DNA of 38,348 nucleotides from Sporolactobacillus spathodeae (GTDB lineage: Bacteria > Bacillota > Bacilli > Bacillales > Sporolactobacillaceae). The stretch is from NCBI RefSeq assembly GCF_016908935.1, contig NZ_JAFBEV010000025.1:1-38348 (forward strand), written 5' to 3'. Numbering within the stretch: the first letter of the stretch is position 1; each line of letters starts with the position of its first letter. This document shows, one piece after another, positions 7,428 to 17,510 of this stretch. Made by a program: the position numbers and the translations under genes. Under the pieces are notes generated by a model. The model made no database searches. It was not told the origin of the DNA and saw only the letters and a program-made list of their open reading frames with translations.

Positions 7428-8363
7428 CTAGCGTGCGACGGATACTTCTCCGTGCGCGTGTTCCTGTGCCCAACGGTTGCGCGGATGGCAGCGACATTCG
7501 TCGCTGCATGAGCGGTGGTATTTCTCCTCGCAGGCTTCACAGCAAATATACTGCTTATTGCATTCCGGATTGGCACAATTGACGATCCGATCGCACGACT
7601 TTCCACAATGATGACAGTGACCGACGATGACGTCCTCTTCGGTTCGATTGACCGGAACAGAGATACGTTGATCAAACACGTAACATTTCCCATCGTAAAG
7701 TTTGCCTTGAACGTCAGGATCCTTGCCGTACGTGACAATACCGCCGTCAAGTTGTGACACATCACTGAAGCCAGCTTGAATCAAGTAGCCGCTGAATTTT
7801 TCGCAGCGAATACCGCCTGTACAATAGGTCAGTACCCTTCTATCTTTCTTGTCAGCTAGATTCTTTTCAATCCAATCTGGGAGATCACGAAAGTTTTTGA
7901 TCGCCGGCAAAATGGCATTCCTGAAGTGGCCGATCTGTGTTTCATAAGTGTTACGCGCGTCAATCACGATCGTATGCTCATCCTGTAGGGCTTCAAGAAA
8001 TTGCGCTGGTTTCAGATACTTGCCGGTCAGCTGATGCGGATCGATATCGTGATTCAGCTTCAGAGCAACAACTTCTTTACGCGGGCGGACGTGCATTTTT
8101 TTAAACGCATGTCTTTGAGCTGGATCAACTTTGAACGGCATGTCCGCGAATCGCGGATCGGCGTGCATCGTTTCTCGATACAACCTTGTTTTGTCAATAG
8201 GACCAGAAACCGTCCCGTTCAAGCCTTCCTCAGCCACAAGGATACGTCCTTTAAGACCAAGCTGGTTGCAGAAATCTAAATGTGCTTTGGCAAATGCCGC
8301 TGGATCGTCTATCCGTACATATTTATAATAAAGCAGGACTTCATACGCCGCATTTTCTGTCAT
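7428..8363 (-). CDS. trhO: tRNA uridine(34) hydroxylase, rhodanese-type (TrhO)
   Basis: TrhO (formerly UPF0176; YbfQ in B. subtilis) makes 5-hydroxyuridine at the wobble position of certain tRNAs. The 311-residue protein has the N-terminal '[20 protein letters not shown]' domain. A rhodanese domain follows (about residues 125-215) with catalytic Cys181 in '[16 protein letters not shown]'. The C-terminal tail is Cys-rich (CHHCGKSC...[20 protein letters not shown]) and probably binds zinc. ATG 8363 is chosen because AAGGGGAG precedes it at 7-8 bp; an upstream in-frame start at 8387 would include that ribosome site. It is divergent from the flavoprotein gene, with an FNR/CRP-type palindrome between them. 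Confidence 0.93.
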   Translation of the reverse strand: MTENAAYEVLLYYKYVRIDDPAAFAKAHLDFCNQLGLKGRILVAEEGLNGTVSGPIDKTRLYRETMHADPRFADMPFKVDPAQRHAFKKMHVRPRKEVVALKLNHDIDPHQLTGKYLKPAQFLEALQDEHTIVIDARNTYETQIGHFRNAILPAIKNFRDLPDWIEKNLADKKDRRVLTYCTGGIRCEKFSGYLIQAGFSDVSQLDGGIVTYGKDPDVQGKLYDGKCYVFDQRISVPVNRTEEDVIVGHCHHCGKSCDRIVNCANPECNKQYICCEACEEKYHRSCSDECRCHPRNRWAQEHAHGEVSVAR

Positions 8364-8451
8364 TCTATCGCTCCCCTTAGGCGGCACTCCTGATCCTGCC
8401 GCCTATATATCCATGAATTATCCTTCAATAATCCTACCAAAAAAATTCAAT

Positions 8452-8467
8452 TGTGACAAATGTCACA
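8452..8467. promoter_or_regulatory. Perfect CRP/FNR-type palindrome
   Basis: TGTGACAAATGTCACA is a perfect 16-bp inverted repeat that fits TGTGA-N6-TCACA. It lies between the divergent trhO and flavoprotein genes, 97 bp before the latter. Confidence 0.55.
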
Positions 8468-8563
8468 TCGTATTCCTTTATTTATTGAAAAAACATGAAA
8501 ACCATTCGTTTTTCTGATAAAGTGGATGAAGGAATTCGTGGAAGAATGTGAGGCAATAAGAAG

Positions 8564-9829
8564 ATGACTTATGACGTAATTGTGATTGGCGGCGGTCCTG
8601 CGGGTCTAATGGCTGCTGCGGCGGCAGCTGAAGCAGGCGCACGCACGCTTCTGCTTGATAAGGGCAACAAACTGGGGCGCAAATTGACTATCTCAGGCGG
8701 CGGACGTTGCAATGTCACCAACGCGATGCCGGTTGATCAGCTTATTCGACACATCCCAGGAAACGGTCGTTTTCTCTATAGCGCGTTGTCAGCGTTCGAC
8801 AATCAGGACATCATCGCTTTTTTTGAAAAATTAGGCATCAAATTGAAAGAAGAAGACCATGGGCGTATGTTTCCTGAATCGAATCAAGCGGCCTCGGTTG
8901 TTCACGCACTAATCAATAAATTACATGCACTCCATGTAACGATCGAAACGGATGCAGCGGTCGCTACAGTGCTTTATGAAGGCGGACGGACGACAGGCGT
9001 TAAGCTCGCATCAGGAGGAAAGATTGGCGCCCGCCAAGTGATTGTGGCAGTCGGCGGCAAGAGCGTGCCACAAACTGGGAGCACAGGCGATGGTTACGCA
9101 TGGGCGAAACAAGCCGGTCATACAATTACCGAACTTTATCCGACGGAAGTGCCGCTCACATCAAACGAAGCGTTTATTCAGCACAAGAGGCTTCAGGGGC
9201 TTTCACTGCGTGATGTGGCTGTCACCCTGCTTGCGCCGAACGGCAAGCCAATCATGACGCATCGTTGGGATATGCTATTTACCCATTTTGGTTTATCAGG
9301 TCCTGCGATTCTTAGACTTAGCCAATTTGTTGTCAAGGCGCTGAAAAAATATCCAATAAAAACAGTCAGCATTCGCATTGATACCCATCCGGATTTAAGC
9401 GAAGATGCGCTGACGCAGCAATTAGAGAAACTTACGCAGGCAGAACCCGACAAAGCACTGAAGAATATCTGGAAACCACTCGCCCCAGAGCGTTATCTTC
9501 TCTTTTTAATGGAACAGCTCGCACTCGCGTCTGAAACAACCGGCCGGCATTTGCGACGCGAATCCATCCGACAAATGGCAGTATTGCTCAAAACGTTTAC
9601 CGTGCAAGTGAACGGAACGTTGCCAATCGAAAAAGCTTTTATCACCGGAGGCGGGGTCTCCCTCAAAGAAATTGATCCGAGAACGATGGGGTCACGATTT
9701 ATGCCTGGCCTTTATTTCTGCGGCGAAATTCTTGATATAAACGGCTATACCGGCGGCTATAACATTACCGCAGCGTTTACCACCGGACATGCTGCGGGAG
9801 TCGAAGCTGCCTGTCAGGCAGGCTTCTGA
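8564..9829 (+). CDS. FAD-dependent oxidoreductase, HI0933/YtfP family
   Basis: This 421-residue cytosolic flavoprotein begins with the Rossmann FAD motif '[23 protein letters not shown]'. It then has the family-specific '[18 protein letters not shown]' (about residues 36-53), '[26 protein letters not shown]' and a C-terminal '[19 protein letters not shown]...[19 protein letters not shown]'. B. subtilis YtfP has the same length and layout. The physiological substrate of this family is largely unknown; some relatives act on unsaturated bile acids. The ribosome site before ATG 8564 is weak (GAGGCAATAAGAAG). Family certain, function not. Confidence 0.92.
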   Translation: MTYDVIVIGGGPAGLMAAAAAAEAGARTLLLDKGNKLGRKLTISGGGRCNVTNAMPVDQLIRHIPGNGRFLYSALSAFDNQDIIAFFEKLGIKLKEEDHGRMFPESNQAASVVHALINKLHALHVTIETDAAVATVLYEGGRTTGVKLASGGKIGARQVIVAVGGKSVPQTGSTGDGYAWAKQAGHTITELYPTEVPLTSNEAFIQHKRLQGLSLRDVAVTLLAPNGKPIMTHRWDMLFTHFGLSGPAILRLSQFVVKALKKYPIKTVSIRIDTHPDLSEDALTQQLEKLTQAEPDKALKNIWKPLAPERYLLFLMEQLALASETTGRHLRRESIRQMAVLLKTFTVQVNGTLPIEKAFITGGGVSLKEIDPRTMGSRFMPGLYFCGEILDINGYTGGYNITAAFTTGHAAGVEAACQAGF

Positions 9830-9904
9830 CAGTTATTTGAAAGCCCTTGATGGCTACAATACATTCGGGAGTCCGTATAGGTGTCTCCTCACTCCGCTGA
9901 CATC

Positions 9905-9952
9905 TGAAAAATCCCCTTGACTGTAAACATACATTACTACGTCAAGGGGATT
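9905..9952 (-). terminator. Terminator of fhs
   Basis: A perfect 12-bp stem AATCCCCTTGAC/GTCAAGGGGATT with a 19-base loop containing a small inner GTAA/TTAC stem ends in TTTTT on the minus strand. Confidence 0.85.
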
Positions 9953-9991
9953 AATCATTCTATCTATTCGATCACCGAACGATCTATTCCG

Positions 9992-11677
9992 TTAAAAAAG
10001 TCCGGTTACTTTTCCATCTGCGGTAACATTCATGTCCAATGCCGCCGGATGTTTTGGCAGACCGGGCATTGTCAGCACACTTCCGGTCAAGGCGACAATG
10101 AAACCTGCACCGAGCGATATTTTCAATTCGCGCACGTGCATCGTGAAATCGTGCGGCCGGCCGAGCAATTTCGGATTATCCGAGAGCGAATACTGGGTCT
10201 TTGCCATACAGACAGGGAGCTTATCCCATCCGTTCTTTTTAAACGAAGCCAGTTGCCGGTTTGCCTTCGATGAGAATTCAACCTTGGCGCCACCGTAGAC
10301 TTTACGGACAATCGTTTGAATCTTTTCTTCTATCGAATCATCCAGAGCGTAAAGCGGATGATAATGGTTTTCTGTTTCCTCAATGACTTTTGTGACCATT
10401 CGGGCCAGGTCTTCACCCCCTGCGCCCCCATCTTCCCATACTTTGGACAACGCCATCGGATGATTGTTTTCAGCACACCATTCATTCACGAGCGCAACCT
10501 CACGATCCGTATCCGTGATAAAATGGTTCAACGCAATCACATAAGGCAGTCCAAAAGCACGGATCGTGTCAATATGACAAGCCAAGTTCTCCATACCAGC
10601 TGCCAGAGCATCAAGATTTTCATCCTTCAATTCATCCTTAGTCAATCCACCATGCATTTTCAAAGCACGGATCGTTGCCACAATCACCACGGCGTTCGGC
10701 GTAAACTTGCCGGCACGTGCAGTAATGTTGAGGAATTTTTCCGCGCCAAGATCTGCACCGAAACCTGCCTCGGTAACAAGATAATCGCCGAGTTTCGCGC
10801 CGAGTTTCGTGGCTAAAATGGAATTGCAGCCGTGGGCTATATTGGCAAATGGGCCCCCGTGAACAAAAGCTGGTGTGTTTTCCAACGTCTGAACAAGATT
10901 GGGATGGATCGCTTCTTTCAAAAGGAGGGTCAGAGCGCCTTCAACCTGCAGATCTTGGACGAAAACCGGTTCTCCATCATATGTATAGGCAATCAACATA
11001 CGGCTGAGGCGTGCTTTCAAATCTTCAAGACTAAGCGATAAACATAAGATCGCCATAATTTCAGACGCGACCGTAATGTCGAAACCGTCCTCCCGCGGTA
11101 CGCCGTTCGTTTTTCCACCGAGACCAATAATAACGTGACGCAACGCACGATCATTTAAATCAAGTACTCTCTTCCAGACAATCCGTCTTGGGTCTATATT
11201 GAGACTATTCCCTTGATGAATATGATTGTCAATAAAAGCTGCCAGCGCGTTGTGTGCGGTCGTAATTGCGTGAAAATCACCGGTGAAATGGAGGTTAATA
11301 TCTTCCATCGGCACAACCTGCGAATAGCCGCCACCTGCAGCGCCGCCTTTTAATCCCATTGTTGGTCCGAGCGAAGGCTCACGAAGCGCGATCACGGTTT
11401 TTTTGCCAATCCGGTTCAATGCCTGTCCGAGACCAACAGTTACCGTAGACTTTCCCTCCCCTGCAGGTGTCGGATTAATAGAAGTCACAAGAATAATTTT
11501 TCCGTCTGCATCAAGTTTTTCTAGCAGATGTGCAGAAACTTTCGCTTTGTAGCGGCCGTAAGGTTCCCACTCCGATTCGTTTAGTCCGAGTTTTTCGGCA
11601 ATAGAAGCAATCGGCGTCAAAACAGCTTCTTGGGCAATTTCAATGTCCGACTTGACGGTTTTTGATGATTCTGACAT
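9992..11677 (-). CDS. fhs: formate--tetrahydrofolate ligase
   Basis: Fhs joins formate to tetrahydrofolate at the cost of ATP to give 10-formyl-THF for purine and formyl-Met synthesis. The 561-residue length fits the family. The protein shows a P-loop 'TPAGEGKST' (about residues 70-78), '[36 protein letters not shown]', '[14 protein letters not shown]' and the C-terminal '[14 protein letters not shown]'. The start ATG 11677 has GGGGTGA 9 bp upstream and a closer AAGGA. It is monocistronic, ends in its own terminator, and diverges from the RNase HI-like gene. It complements the thyA-dfrA pair in one-carbon metabolism. Confidence 0.97.
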   Translation of the reverse strand: MSESSKTVKSDIEIAQEAVLTPIASIAEKLGLNESEWEPYGRYKAKVSAHLLEKLDADGKIILVTSINPTPAGEGKSTVTVGLGQALNRIGKKTVIALREPSLGPTMGLKGGAAGGGYSQVVPMEDINLHFTGDFHAITTAHNALAAFIDNHIHQGNSLNIDPRRIVWKRVLDLNDRALRHVIIGLGGKTNGVPREDGFDITVASEIMAILCLSLSLEDLKARLSRMLIAYTYDGEPVFVQDLQVEGALTLLLKEAIHPNLVQTLENTPAFVHGGPFANIAHGCNSILATKLGAKLGDYLVTEAGFGADLGAEKFLNITARAGKFTPNAVVIVATIRALKMHGGLTKDELKDENLDALAAGMENLACHIDTIRAFGLPYVIALNHFITDTDREVALVNEWCAENNHPMALSKVWEDGGAGGEDLARMVTKVIEETENHYHPLYALDDSIEEKIQTIVRKVYGGAKVEFSSKANRQLASFKKNGWDKLPVCMAKTQYSLSDNPKLLGRPHDFTMHVRELKISLGAGFIVALTGSVLTMPGLPKHPAALDMNVTADGKVTGLF

Positions 11678-11781
11678 GTCCTTAGTTCACCCCAAATTTT
11701 TGCTTCAATACATTCTAAGCTTTATCATAGCATATCAAACCGCAAAAACGGACAACGATTGTTATTTTACTTTTTCAAGTG

Positions 11782-11810
11782 TTGTTGTATGCTTAATACT
11801 ATCTTATTAT
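11782..11810 (+). promoter_or_regulatory. Sigma-A promoter of the RNase HI-like/EamA unit
   Basis: TTGTTG (11782-11787), 17-bp spacer, TATTAT (11805-11810), 25 bp before the GTG start. Confidence 0.5.
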
Positions 11811-11835
11811 TGTTGTCTGCTAGGAGTGAACTCGT

Positions 11836-12261
11836 GTGATCGAGGTCTATTTTGATGGCGCATCGGGAGGCAATCCAGGGCTCTCAGGTGCTGGTCTGTA
11901 CATCAATCTCGGCGATGGACGCGAAATCCGCCGCTCTTATCCGCTCGGCGAGCGAGCGAATAATCACGAAGCGGAATTTGCAGCGCTTGTTGAAGCGCTC
12001 CGTTTTTGCCGCGAACAGAATTATCGTACCGTTTCTTTTCGTACAGATTCGCAGCTTGTCAATCAAGCCATTGAAAAGCGCTTCGTGAAGAAAAGCATCT
12101 ATGCGGCGTATCTCGAAACAGCGCTGCGCCTGATTGACCAATTCGACCTATTCTTCTGTAAATGGATTCCCGACTTACAGAATAGAAACGCTGATCAACT
12201 AGCCAGAGATGCGATCCTTAACCAGCTGAGACAAACAGAAAGCGAGGACCCGCACCCTTGA
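11836..12261 (+). CDS. RNase HI-like (reverse-transcriptase-like) protein
   Basis: This 141-residue RNase H-fold protein starts with GTG behind AGGAGTG. The acidic quartet is visible: Asp7 (VYFDGASGGNPG), Glu47 (NNHEAEFAAL), Asp71 (RTDSQLV) and Asp120 (NRNADQLAR). Hydrolysis of the RNA strand of RNA/DNA hybrids is therefore possible. Related Bacillus proteins (the YpeP/YpdQ type) are small stand-alone homologues without the basic handle of E. coli RNase HI, and their role is not well defined. Its TGA overlaps the TTG of the next gene, so it is coupled to a transporter, with no obvious functional link. Confidence 0.87.
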   Translation: MIEVYFDGASGGNPGLSGAGLYINLGDGREIRRSYPLGERANNHEAEFAALVEALRFCREQNYRTVSFRTDSQLVNQAIEKRFVKKSIYAAYLETALRLIDQFDLFFCKWIPDLQNRNADQLARDAILNQLRQTESEDPHP

Positions 12262-13196
12262 ACCGGAAACGCGTACTATTTGCAGACAGTGCCCTCCTCG
12301 GCATCACATTCGTCTGGGGAACCACTTTTATTGTCGTTCAGAATACGCTAGCAAAGCTTCCGCCGTTGTCTTTTAACGCCTGGCGTTTTCTGACCGCCGC
12401 CATTCTTCTTCTGCTTTGGCAGGTATTCCTTTCCAAGAAAAAGAAGGACAATGTAAAATTATTTTCGAATCAATTAGTTGTCACCGGATTTATACTTGGC
12501 ATTTTTCTTTTTATCGGTTATATCTGTCAAACGATCGGCTTGCTTTATACATCCGCATCGAATGCCGCCTTTATCACCGGGCTGAGCGTCGTCCTCGTCC
12601 CTATTTTTTCAGCGCTTTTGCTGCGAAAAAGGCCGCCGATACAAGCGATCATCGGCATTATTCTGGCAACTTGCGGCCTGTTTTTCCTAACAACAAAAGG
12701 GTCCTTTTCACTAAACCGTGGCGATCTGATTGTTTTTATCTGTGCCGTTGCATTTGCCCTTCAAATTGTTTTCACCGAAAAATATACACTGCAATTCAGT
12801 AGCCTACCACTGACGGTTATTCAACTCGGAACCGTTGCTATTCTTAGCTTTATTTTCAGCGGCATAATCGACGGAGCAAAATTATTTGACTGGCAGACGT
12901 TGCTGATGCCTGATGTTATCATCGTCATTCTCTTTATGGGACTCGTCGCAACTGCAGCCGCTTTCCTTTTGCAAACGATTTTACAGAAAGAAACACCCGC
13001 AACTCACGTCGGCATTATTTATATTATGGAACCGGTATTTGCGGCTTTGACCTCACTTGCTTTTCAGCATATGGTGCTTGGATTCAGCGAACTATGCGGT
13101 TGTCTGCTGATACTAGCTGGCATGTTGCTTGCTGAATGGCCAATGAATCGAAGCCGACTTGAAGCAAAACCAGCAAAACTGAAAAAACGGAGCTAA
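12258..13196 (+). CDS. EamA/DMT-family membrane transporter
   Basis: This 312-residue protein has about ten hydrophobic segments arranged as two EamA repeats. The N-terminal signature is 'LLGITFVWGTTFIVVQNTLA...SFNAWRFLTAAILLLLW'; the second repeat starts near 'GDLIVFICAVAFALQIVF' and ends with 'YIMEPVFAALTSLAF' and 'LAGMLLAEW'. Members export or import small metabolites such as amino acids; the substrate is unknown. The TTG start overlaps the stop of the RNase HI-like gene (TTGA, 12258-12261), with GAGGA about 10 bp upstream. A strong terminator follows. Confidence 0.9.
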   Translation: MNRKRVLFADSALLGITFVWGTTFIVVQNTLAKLPPLSFNAWRFLTAAILLLLWQVFLSKKKKDNVKLFSNQLVVTGFILGIFLFIGYICQTIGLLYTSASNAAFITGLSVVLVPIFSALLLRKRPPIQAIIGIILATCGLFFLTTKGSFSLNRGDLIVFICAVAFALQIVFTEKYTLQFSSLPLTVIQLGTVAILSFIFSGIIDGAKLFDWQTLLMPDVIIVILFMGLVATAAAFLLQTILQKETPATHVGIIYIMEPVFAALTSLAFQHMVLGFSELCGCLLILAGMLLAEWPMNRSRLEAKPAKLKKRS

Positions 13197-13261
13197 ATTT
13201 AAGCCAACACCACATTTTTCGCTGGCGTCACACATTGCCTTTTCACCAGAGAAACAACGTT

Positions 13262-13297
13262 AAAAAAGAGAATCCCTCAACTAGGATTCTCTTTTTT
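13262..13297. terminator. Bidirectional terminator after the EamA transporter
   Basis: AAAAAAGAGAATCC pairs perfectly with GGATTCTCTTTTTT across an 8-base loop, with T runs on both strands. It can also serve the IDEAL-domain gene. Confidence 0.92.
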
Positions 13298-13416
13298 ATG
13301 TTCGTTTAATTATTGTGAGACGAGGAATAACCTCTGACGATTGCAGAATTTATAAACTGCCGAATTTTCGGGAGCATCATACGACCATCTTTCTCATATC
13401 AAAATCTGTCGCGCAG

Positions 13417-13647
13417 TTAGCGGACCAGTGCATTGTATTCTTCTGTCAACTTCATAAAACGTGCTTCATCCCGAGAATCAAGACTTTCGTCAATGTCAGC
13501 TTGTAATTGTTTGACCTTCTGCTTGAATTCCATTTCATCCAGGATCATTTGGGCATACATTTCGACAACCGAGACCTTCGCTTGTTGTTCTTTGTAGAGA
13601 ACAAGCGCCTTCGTATTCTGCTGAGACGAGTGATCGTTGTTCATCAT
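13417..13647 (-). CDS. IDEAL-domain small protein
   Basis: A 76-residue protein whose C-terminal 'LQADIDESLDSRDEARFMKLTEEYNALV' is an IDEAL domain (named for the Ile-Asp-Glu-Ala-Leu core; here IDESL). This short alpha-helical module occurs at the C-termini of several Bacillales proteins. The middle is a charged helix (YAQMILDEMEFKQKVKQL). ATG 13647 (or 13644) is preferred because AAAGGGGG lies 6-9 bp upstream; a start further up at 13665 would contain it. Function unknown; proteins with this domain are thought to mediate protein contacts. Confidence 0.8.
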   Translation of the reverse strand: MMNNDHSSQQNTKALVLYKEQQAKVSVVEMYAQMILDEMEFKQKVKQLQADIDESLDSRDEARFMKLTEEYNALVR

Positions 13648-13830
13648 AAATTGCCCCCTTTGCACTTTTTAACATTCTACACTACTTTTCAGAAAGTTTC
13701 AACCATTCTCATTCAATTTCTTTAACTTTTCCCACAATTTTGATAAATAATTTTTATTTGACTTTTAGTCGTTGGATGGGGCTTAAGATATGAAAAATTT
13801 GGCTTAGTCAAGTCCTTTTTCAACAATTAC

Positions 13831-13855
13831 GCTTCGGTTGCTCGCTTGCCGCGGG
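13831..13855 (+). repeat. Short dispersed repeat, copy 1
   Basis: GCTTCG, four variable bases and CTCGCTTGCCGCGGG match the copy at 20110-20134 at 22 of 25 positions. It lies in the non-coding stretch 13648-13907, which shows no gene. Such GC-rich elements resemble the palindromic intergenic repeats known from several Bacillus genomes. Confidence 0.5.
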
Positions 13856-13907
13856 CACCATAGCATACGCCCACATCTCACATACATAAATTTCATGGCA
13901 ATTGCTT

Positions 13908-13948
13908 AAAAAGGGAAGAGGCTGGAGTTGCAGCCTCTTCCCCTTTTA
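13908..13948. terminator. Terminator of cshA (bidirectional shape)
   Basis: GGGAAGAGGCTG and CAGCCTCTTCCCC form a stem of about 12 bp with a GAGTTG loop, flanked by A and T runs, 20 bases past the cshA stop. Confidence 0.9.
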
Positions 13949-13967
13949 TGCTTGATTCAATTAGAAA

Positions 13968-15455
13968 TTAATAATTATTCGATTTCTGTCGTTCTTTACC
14001 ACGGTAGCTATTGCCATGGCGTCGATCGTTGTCACGGTTCCGTGAATAAAAGCCGCGACCGCCGCGATCCCGATTGCCGCCGCCGTTGTGGGAAGCACGT
14101 TGTTGGGAACGACCCCGATTATTACTGCCTCTTTTGACGCTAAGCGGTGCTTCATGCGTCAGACGAATCGGTGTCGTGTCGGGTTCCTTGGTCAGCACTT
14201 TAAGCGCTGCGGCAACCACATCTTGCGGGTCATTGTCGGACAAGAGTTCTTCCGCACGTAATTCGTAGGCATGATAATTATCTTTTTCCAATGAGCTCTT
14301 CAGCGTCTCAACAGCAACTTTTTGCTGACCAAGCAATGCTTCTTGGTAGCTTGGCATCTGAACCTGCTTCATCGGCTGTTTCGTCAATTTTTCAATCATC
14401 CGCAAATGTGGGAACTCGCTCGGGGTGATAAAGGTAATCGCCATTCCCGTTTTACCGGCACGACCGGTTCGGCCAATACGGTGCACATAACTTTCCGGAT
14501 CCTGAGGCAGGTCAAAATTATAGACATGGGTGACATTGCTGATATCGAGACCACGTGCCGCGACATCTGTTGCAACGAGTAGTTTCACTTCATCCTGTTT
14601 GAACCGACGCAGAACCAAATCACGTTTGGATTGGGTCAAGTCGCCGTGAATACCCTCTGCTTCATAACCGCGCTTTTGCAAAGCACGCATTAATTCATCA
14701 ACCCGGCGTTTCGTCCGTCCGAAAACAATGGCGCGTTCCGGCAACTGAATATCAAGGAAACGTGTCAATGCATCAAACTTTTCCGCTTCCCGTACTTTAA
14801 CATAGTTCTGTTCAATCAGAGAAACGGTGAGTGTTTTCGCTTTGATTTGAACTTTTTTCGGTTCTTTCATGAATTTTTCCGCCAGGTGCTGAATCGGTCC
14901 TGGCATGGTTGCTGAAAACAGGAGTGTTTGACGTTCTTGCGGGGTATTTTCCAGTATTTCGTGGATATCGTCAATAAAACCCATATTCAGCATTTCGTCT
15001 GCTTCATCGAGAACAATCATTTTAATATCGCTCAGACGGATGGTCCGGCGTTTGATATGATCAAGTAAACGTCCTGGTGTCGCTGAAATAATACTTGGAC
15101 GCCTTTTCAGATCGCGAATCTGCTTCTGAATATCCTGGCCACCATAAATAGCGACAGTCCGAACTTTTTTATAATAACCGATCGCATTCAATTCATGGGC
15201 ATTTTGAATCGCCAATTCTCGTGTTGGCGTTATAACAACGCCCTGAATCTCAGCTGCATCTGGATCTGCCTTTTCAATCATCGGAATACCAAAAGCAGTT
15301 GTTTTTCCCGTTCCAGTTTGGGCCTGGCCAATTAAATCGACTCCGGTTTCGGCAACAGGAATGGATTGTTCCTGAATCGGCGTCATCTCAGTAAAGCCCA
15401 TCCGTTCCGTTGCTTTCAGTATTTCTTCACTAATGTTAAGTTCTGAAAATTTCAT
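13968..15455 (-). CDS. cshA: DEAD-box ATP-dependent RNA helicase CshA
   Basis: CshA unwinds RNA duplexes in RNA turnover and ribosome assembly, and works with the RNA degradosome and in the cold in Bacillus. The 495-residue protein carries every DEAD-box motif: Q motif ([14 protein letters not shown]), Walker A 'AQTGTGKT', 'PTRELA', 'ATPGRLLDH', 'DEAD', 'SAT', 'ARGLD' and 'HRIGRTGR'. A typical basic, Arg/Gly/Asn-rich tail follows (about 430-495: [20 protein letters not shown]...), used to bind RNA. AAAGGAGA lies about 12 bp before ATG 15455. A promoter (15615-15643) leaves a leader of about 150 nt that holds a 22-codon ORF and a hairpin. Confidence 0.95.
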   Translation of the reverse strand: MKFSELNISEEILKATERMGFTEMTPIQEQSIPVAETGVDLIGQAQTGTGKTTAFGIPMIEKADPDAAEIQGVVITPTRELAIQNAHELNAIGYYKKVRTVAIYGGQDIQKQIRDLKRRPSIISATPGRLLDHIKRRTIRLSDIKMIVLDEADEMLNMGFIDDIHEILENTPQERQTLLFSATMPGPIQHLAEKFMKEPKKVQIKAKTLTVSLIEQNYVKVREAEKFDALTRFLDIQLPERAIVFGRTKRRVDELMRALQKRGYEAEGIHGDLTQSKRDLVLRRFKQDEVKLLVATDVAARGLDISNVTHVYNFDLPQDPESYVHRIGRTGRAGKTGMAITFITPSEFPHLRMIEKLTKQPMKQVQMPSYQEALLGQQKVAVETLKSSLEKDNYHAYELRAEELLSDNDPQDVVAAALKVLTKEPDTTPIRLTHEAPLSVKRGSNNRGRSQQRASHNGGGNRDRGGRGFYSRNRDNDRRHGNSYRGKERQKSNNY

Positions 15456-15501
15456 TAACTAATAAAGTCTCCTTTGAGTTCTTCTGATATTTATCATATG
15501 T

Positions 15502-15570
15502 TTAGGCATTCCCCGCAAACGGACGGAAAATGCCTACGACACAGTGCATGCACATCATGTTTGCTTTCAT
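15502..15570 (-). CDS. leader mini-ORF upstream of cshA
   Basis: This 22-codon ORF (MKANMMCMHC..., ending ...RPFAGNA) starts with ATG 15570, 7 bp after an AGAGG ribosome site, and lies wholly within the cshA leader. It is rich in Met and Cys at the front. Its last third (codons 13 to stop) forms one side and loop of a hairpin, AGGCATT.../...AATGCCT (15504-15535), that ends at its stop codon. Translation of the ORF would therefore melt the hairpin. This is the arrangement expected of a translation-controlled leader, but no T run follows. The peptide is not recognised. Confidence 0.5.
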   Translation of the reverse strand: MKANMMCMHCVVGIFRPFAGNA

Positions 15571-15614
15571 GAGTAAACCTCTTCCATCCCTAACGTACCT
15601 AAGCAGTTATTTTC

Positions 15615-15643
15615 ACAATACCATGTAACGCGTTGAATTGCAA
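15615..15643 (-). promoter_or_regulatory. Promoter of cshA
   Basis: On the minus strand TTGCAA (15638-15643), a 17-bp spacer and TATTGT (15615-15620). A CcpA-site-like TGTAAACACTTTCA lies just upstream at 15659-15672 with one mismatch to the cre consensus. The rest of 15673-16000 shows no gene. Confidence 0.5.
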
Positions 15644-16010
15644 CGAATTGAATTAGTCTGTAAACACTTTCAATGGACTTTGGCGCTGATTTTTAACATC
15701 TCTCGCTTTTTTTATCAGGCTTTGTTAAAATCTTGTGTTGTTCAGCCATTGCCTTTTGGTCAGAAAAACAACAATAAATTTAAACGTATCCTTTTATTAA
15801 GTATTACCTATTCTGAAGCATCGATTAATTTGCCATCATTGATCGGCCCAATGATTATTGATTTAAAAAAGTGCTTTCGCGGGCGCATTATTAATGCTAT
15901 ATTTAAGTGTGGCACATTAGTACATAAGTGCGATAACATTTATTGAGGATATTGCACGCCGAATATGATACGATAAAATCATACAGAACGAGGAACGAGG
16001 GACATTGAAG

Positions 16011-17477
16011 ATGGTCGATACCGAGAGAGAACCGGTTCTTATTCTGATGTTTGGGGCAACAGGCGATCTCGCTTGTCGCAAACTCTACCCGGCTCTTTTC
16101 GAGCTTTATAAAAAAAACCATGAATTCGCAGTCATTGGTCTTGCCAGACGTCAGCACACACACGAGTCCTATCGCAGCATGATTGATCGCACATTGGACC
16201 AAAATTCGGAACAACGGAGAGACTTTTTGGAGCGCTTTTATTATCAGCCTCTCGATGTTGGTCAACCCTATCATTTCGCCTTGCTGAAAAACATTGCTGA
16301 ACAAATTGATACTAAATATAATCTGCATGGCAATCGAATTTTCTATTTGTCGCTTGCTCCCCGCTTTTTTGGAAGTGCGGCGGAAAATTTGAAAAAAGCA
16401 GGCATCACCGAAACTCAGGGTTGGAAACGTGCGGTCATTGAAAAGCCGTTTGGTCACGATCTAGCTTCGGCAAAGGAATTAAATGAACAACTGCTGCGCG
16501 TTTTCGATGAATCAGAAGTTTACCGTATTGACCATTATCTTGGCAAAGAGATGGTTCAAAATATTGAGGCACTGCGTTTTGCCAATCCAATTTTTGAATC
16601 CATTTGGGATCACCGGCATATTGCAAATGTACAGATCACGCTCAGCGAAACGCTTGGCGTTGGCGATCGAGCGAGTTATTATGATCAGACTGGTGCATTG
16701 CTCGATATGGTACAGAATCACATTCTGCAATTATTGATTTTGACTGCTATGGAGCCACCGAGTCGTTTTGATACGGAAGATATTCGTCAGGAAAAGGTAA
16801 AAGTACTGAAAGCGATTCGTACGATGTCCCGAGACACAATCGCAAATGAACTCATTCGTGCGCAGTATAAGGCCGGCGTCATGCCGGACGGCACGAGAAT
16901 CACCGGATATCACAATGAAAACAATATTGATACGGATTCAAAAACCGAAACATTTGTCGCCGCCCGCTTTTTTGTCGACAATTACCGTTGGTCTGGCGTT
17001 CCTTTTTATATTCGCACAGGAAAAAGAATGGCTGCAAAATCAACAGAAATTGTCATCCAGTTTAAAGATATTACGCAGAACCCTTTTTTCTGCCAGCTTC
17101 ATAAAGCAGGACCCAATTTACTGGTGATTCATATTCAGCCCGACGAAGGCCTGTCCTTGAAGCTGAACGTCAAAGAATTCGGCGAAGCCGGCGACACAAT
17201 ACCGATCTCAATGAACTTCTCGAACCATCATGACAGCAAATCCAGTACACCTGATGCCTATGAACGCCTGATTGGGGATTGCCTACGTGGCGATTCAACC
17301 AATTTCACGCGTTGGGATGAAGTCGCTTATTCTTGGACACTCACTGACTCTATTGTCGCCGCTTGGAATGATATCCCGCTTGATTATTATGAGGCCGGAA
17401 CAATGGGTCCATCATCATCTGACGAGTTATTGGCAAGAGACGGTTTTTGCTGGTGGCCGCTTACAAAGATGGAGTAA
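16011..17477 (+). CDS. zwf: glucose-6-phosphate 1-dehydrogenase
   Basis: G6PD oxidises glucose-6-phosphate to 6-phosphogluconolactone with NADP+ and opens the oxidative pentose-phosphate pathway. The 488-residue protein begins with the dinucleotide motif 'MFGATGDLACRKLYPALFELYK'. It contains the substrate/active-site signature 'VYRIDHYLGKEMVQN' and 'YIRTGKRM'. ATG 16011 is chosen because GAGGGA sits 8 bp upstream; an in-frame TTG two codons earlier is possible. It is monocistronic with a strong terminator. Together with gapN it gives the cell two routes to NADPH. Confidence 0.97.
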   Translation: MVDTEREPVLILMFGATGDLACRKLYPALFELYKKNHEFAVIGLARRQHTHESYRSMIDRTLDQNSEQRRDFLERFYYQPLDVGQPYHFALLKNIAEQIDTKYNLHGNRIFYLSLAPRFFGSAAENLKKAGITETQGWKRAVIEKPFGHDLASAKELNEQLLRVFDESEVYRIDHYLGKEMVQNIEALRFANPIFESIWDHRHIANVQITLSETLGVGDRASYYDQTGALLDMVQNHILQLLILTAMEPPSRFDTEDIRQEKVKVLKAIRTMSRDTIANELIRAQYKAGVMPDGTRITGYHNENNIDTDSKTETFVAARFFVDNYRWSGVPFYIRTGKRMAAKSTEIVIQFKDITQNPFFCQLHKAGPNLLVIHIQPDEGLSLKLNVKEFGEAGDTIPISMNFSNHHDSKSSTPDAYERLIGDCLRGDSTNFTRWDEVAYSWTLTDSIVAAWNDIPLDYYEAGTMGPSSSDELLARDGFCWWPLTKME

Positions 17478-17510
17478 ACAGGAGCAACTTGCCCCATTTC
17501 ATAACATTCA

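Noticed and set aside
11740-11775. Possible PurR box (AAAACGGACAACG) upstream of fhs
   Set aside because: The core CGAAC is not matched and no second arm is found at the required spacing.
15659-15672. cre-like TGTAAACACTTTCA near the cshA promoter
   Set aside because: One mismatch at the essential CG centre; not called as a CcpA site.
15638-15946. 102-codon plus-strand frame between cshA and zwf
   Set aside because: No ribosome site; it overlaps the cshA promoter on the opposite strand, and its composition is that of A+T-rich non-coding DNA.
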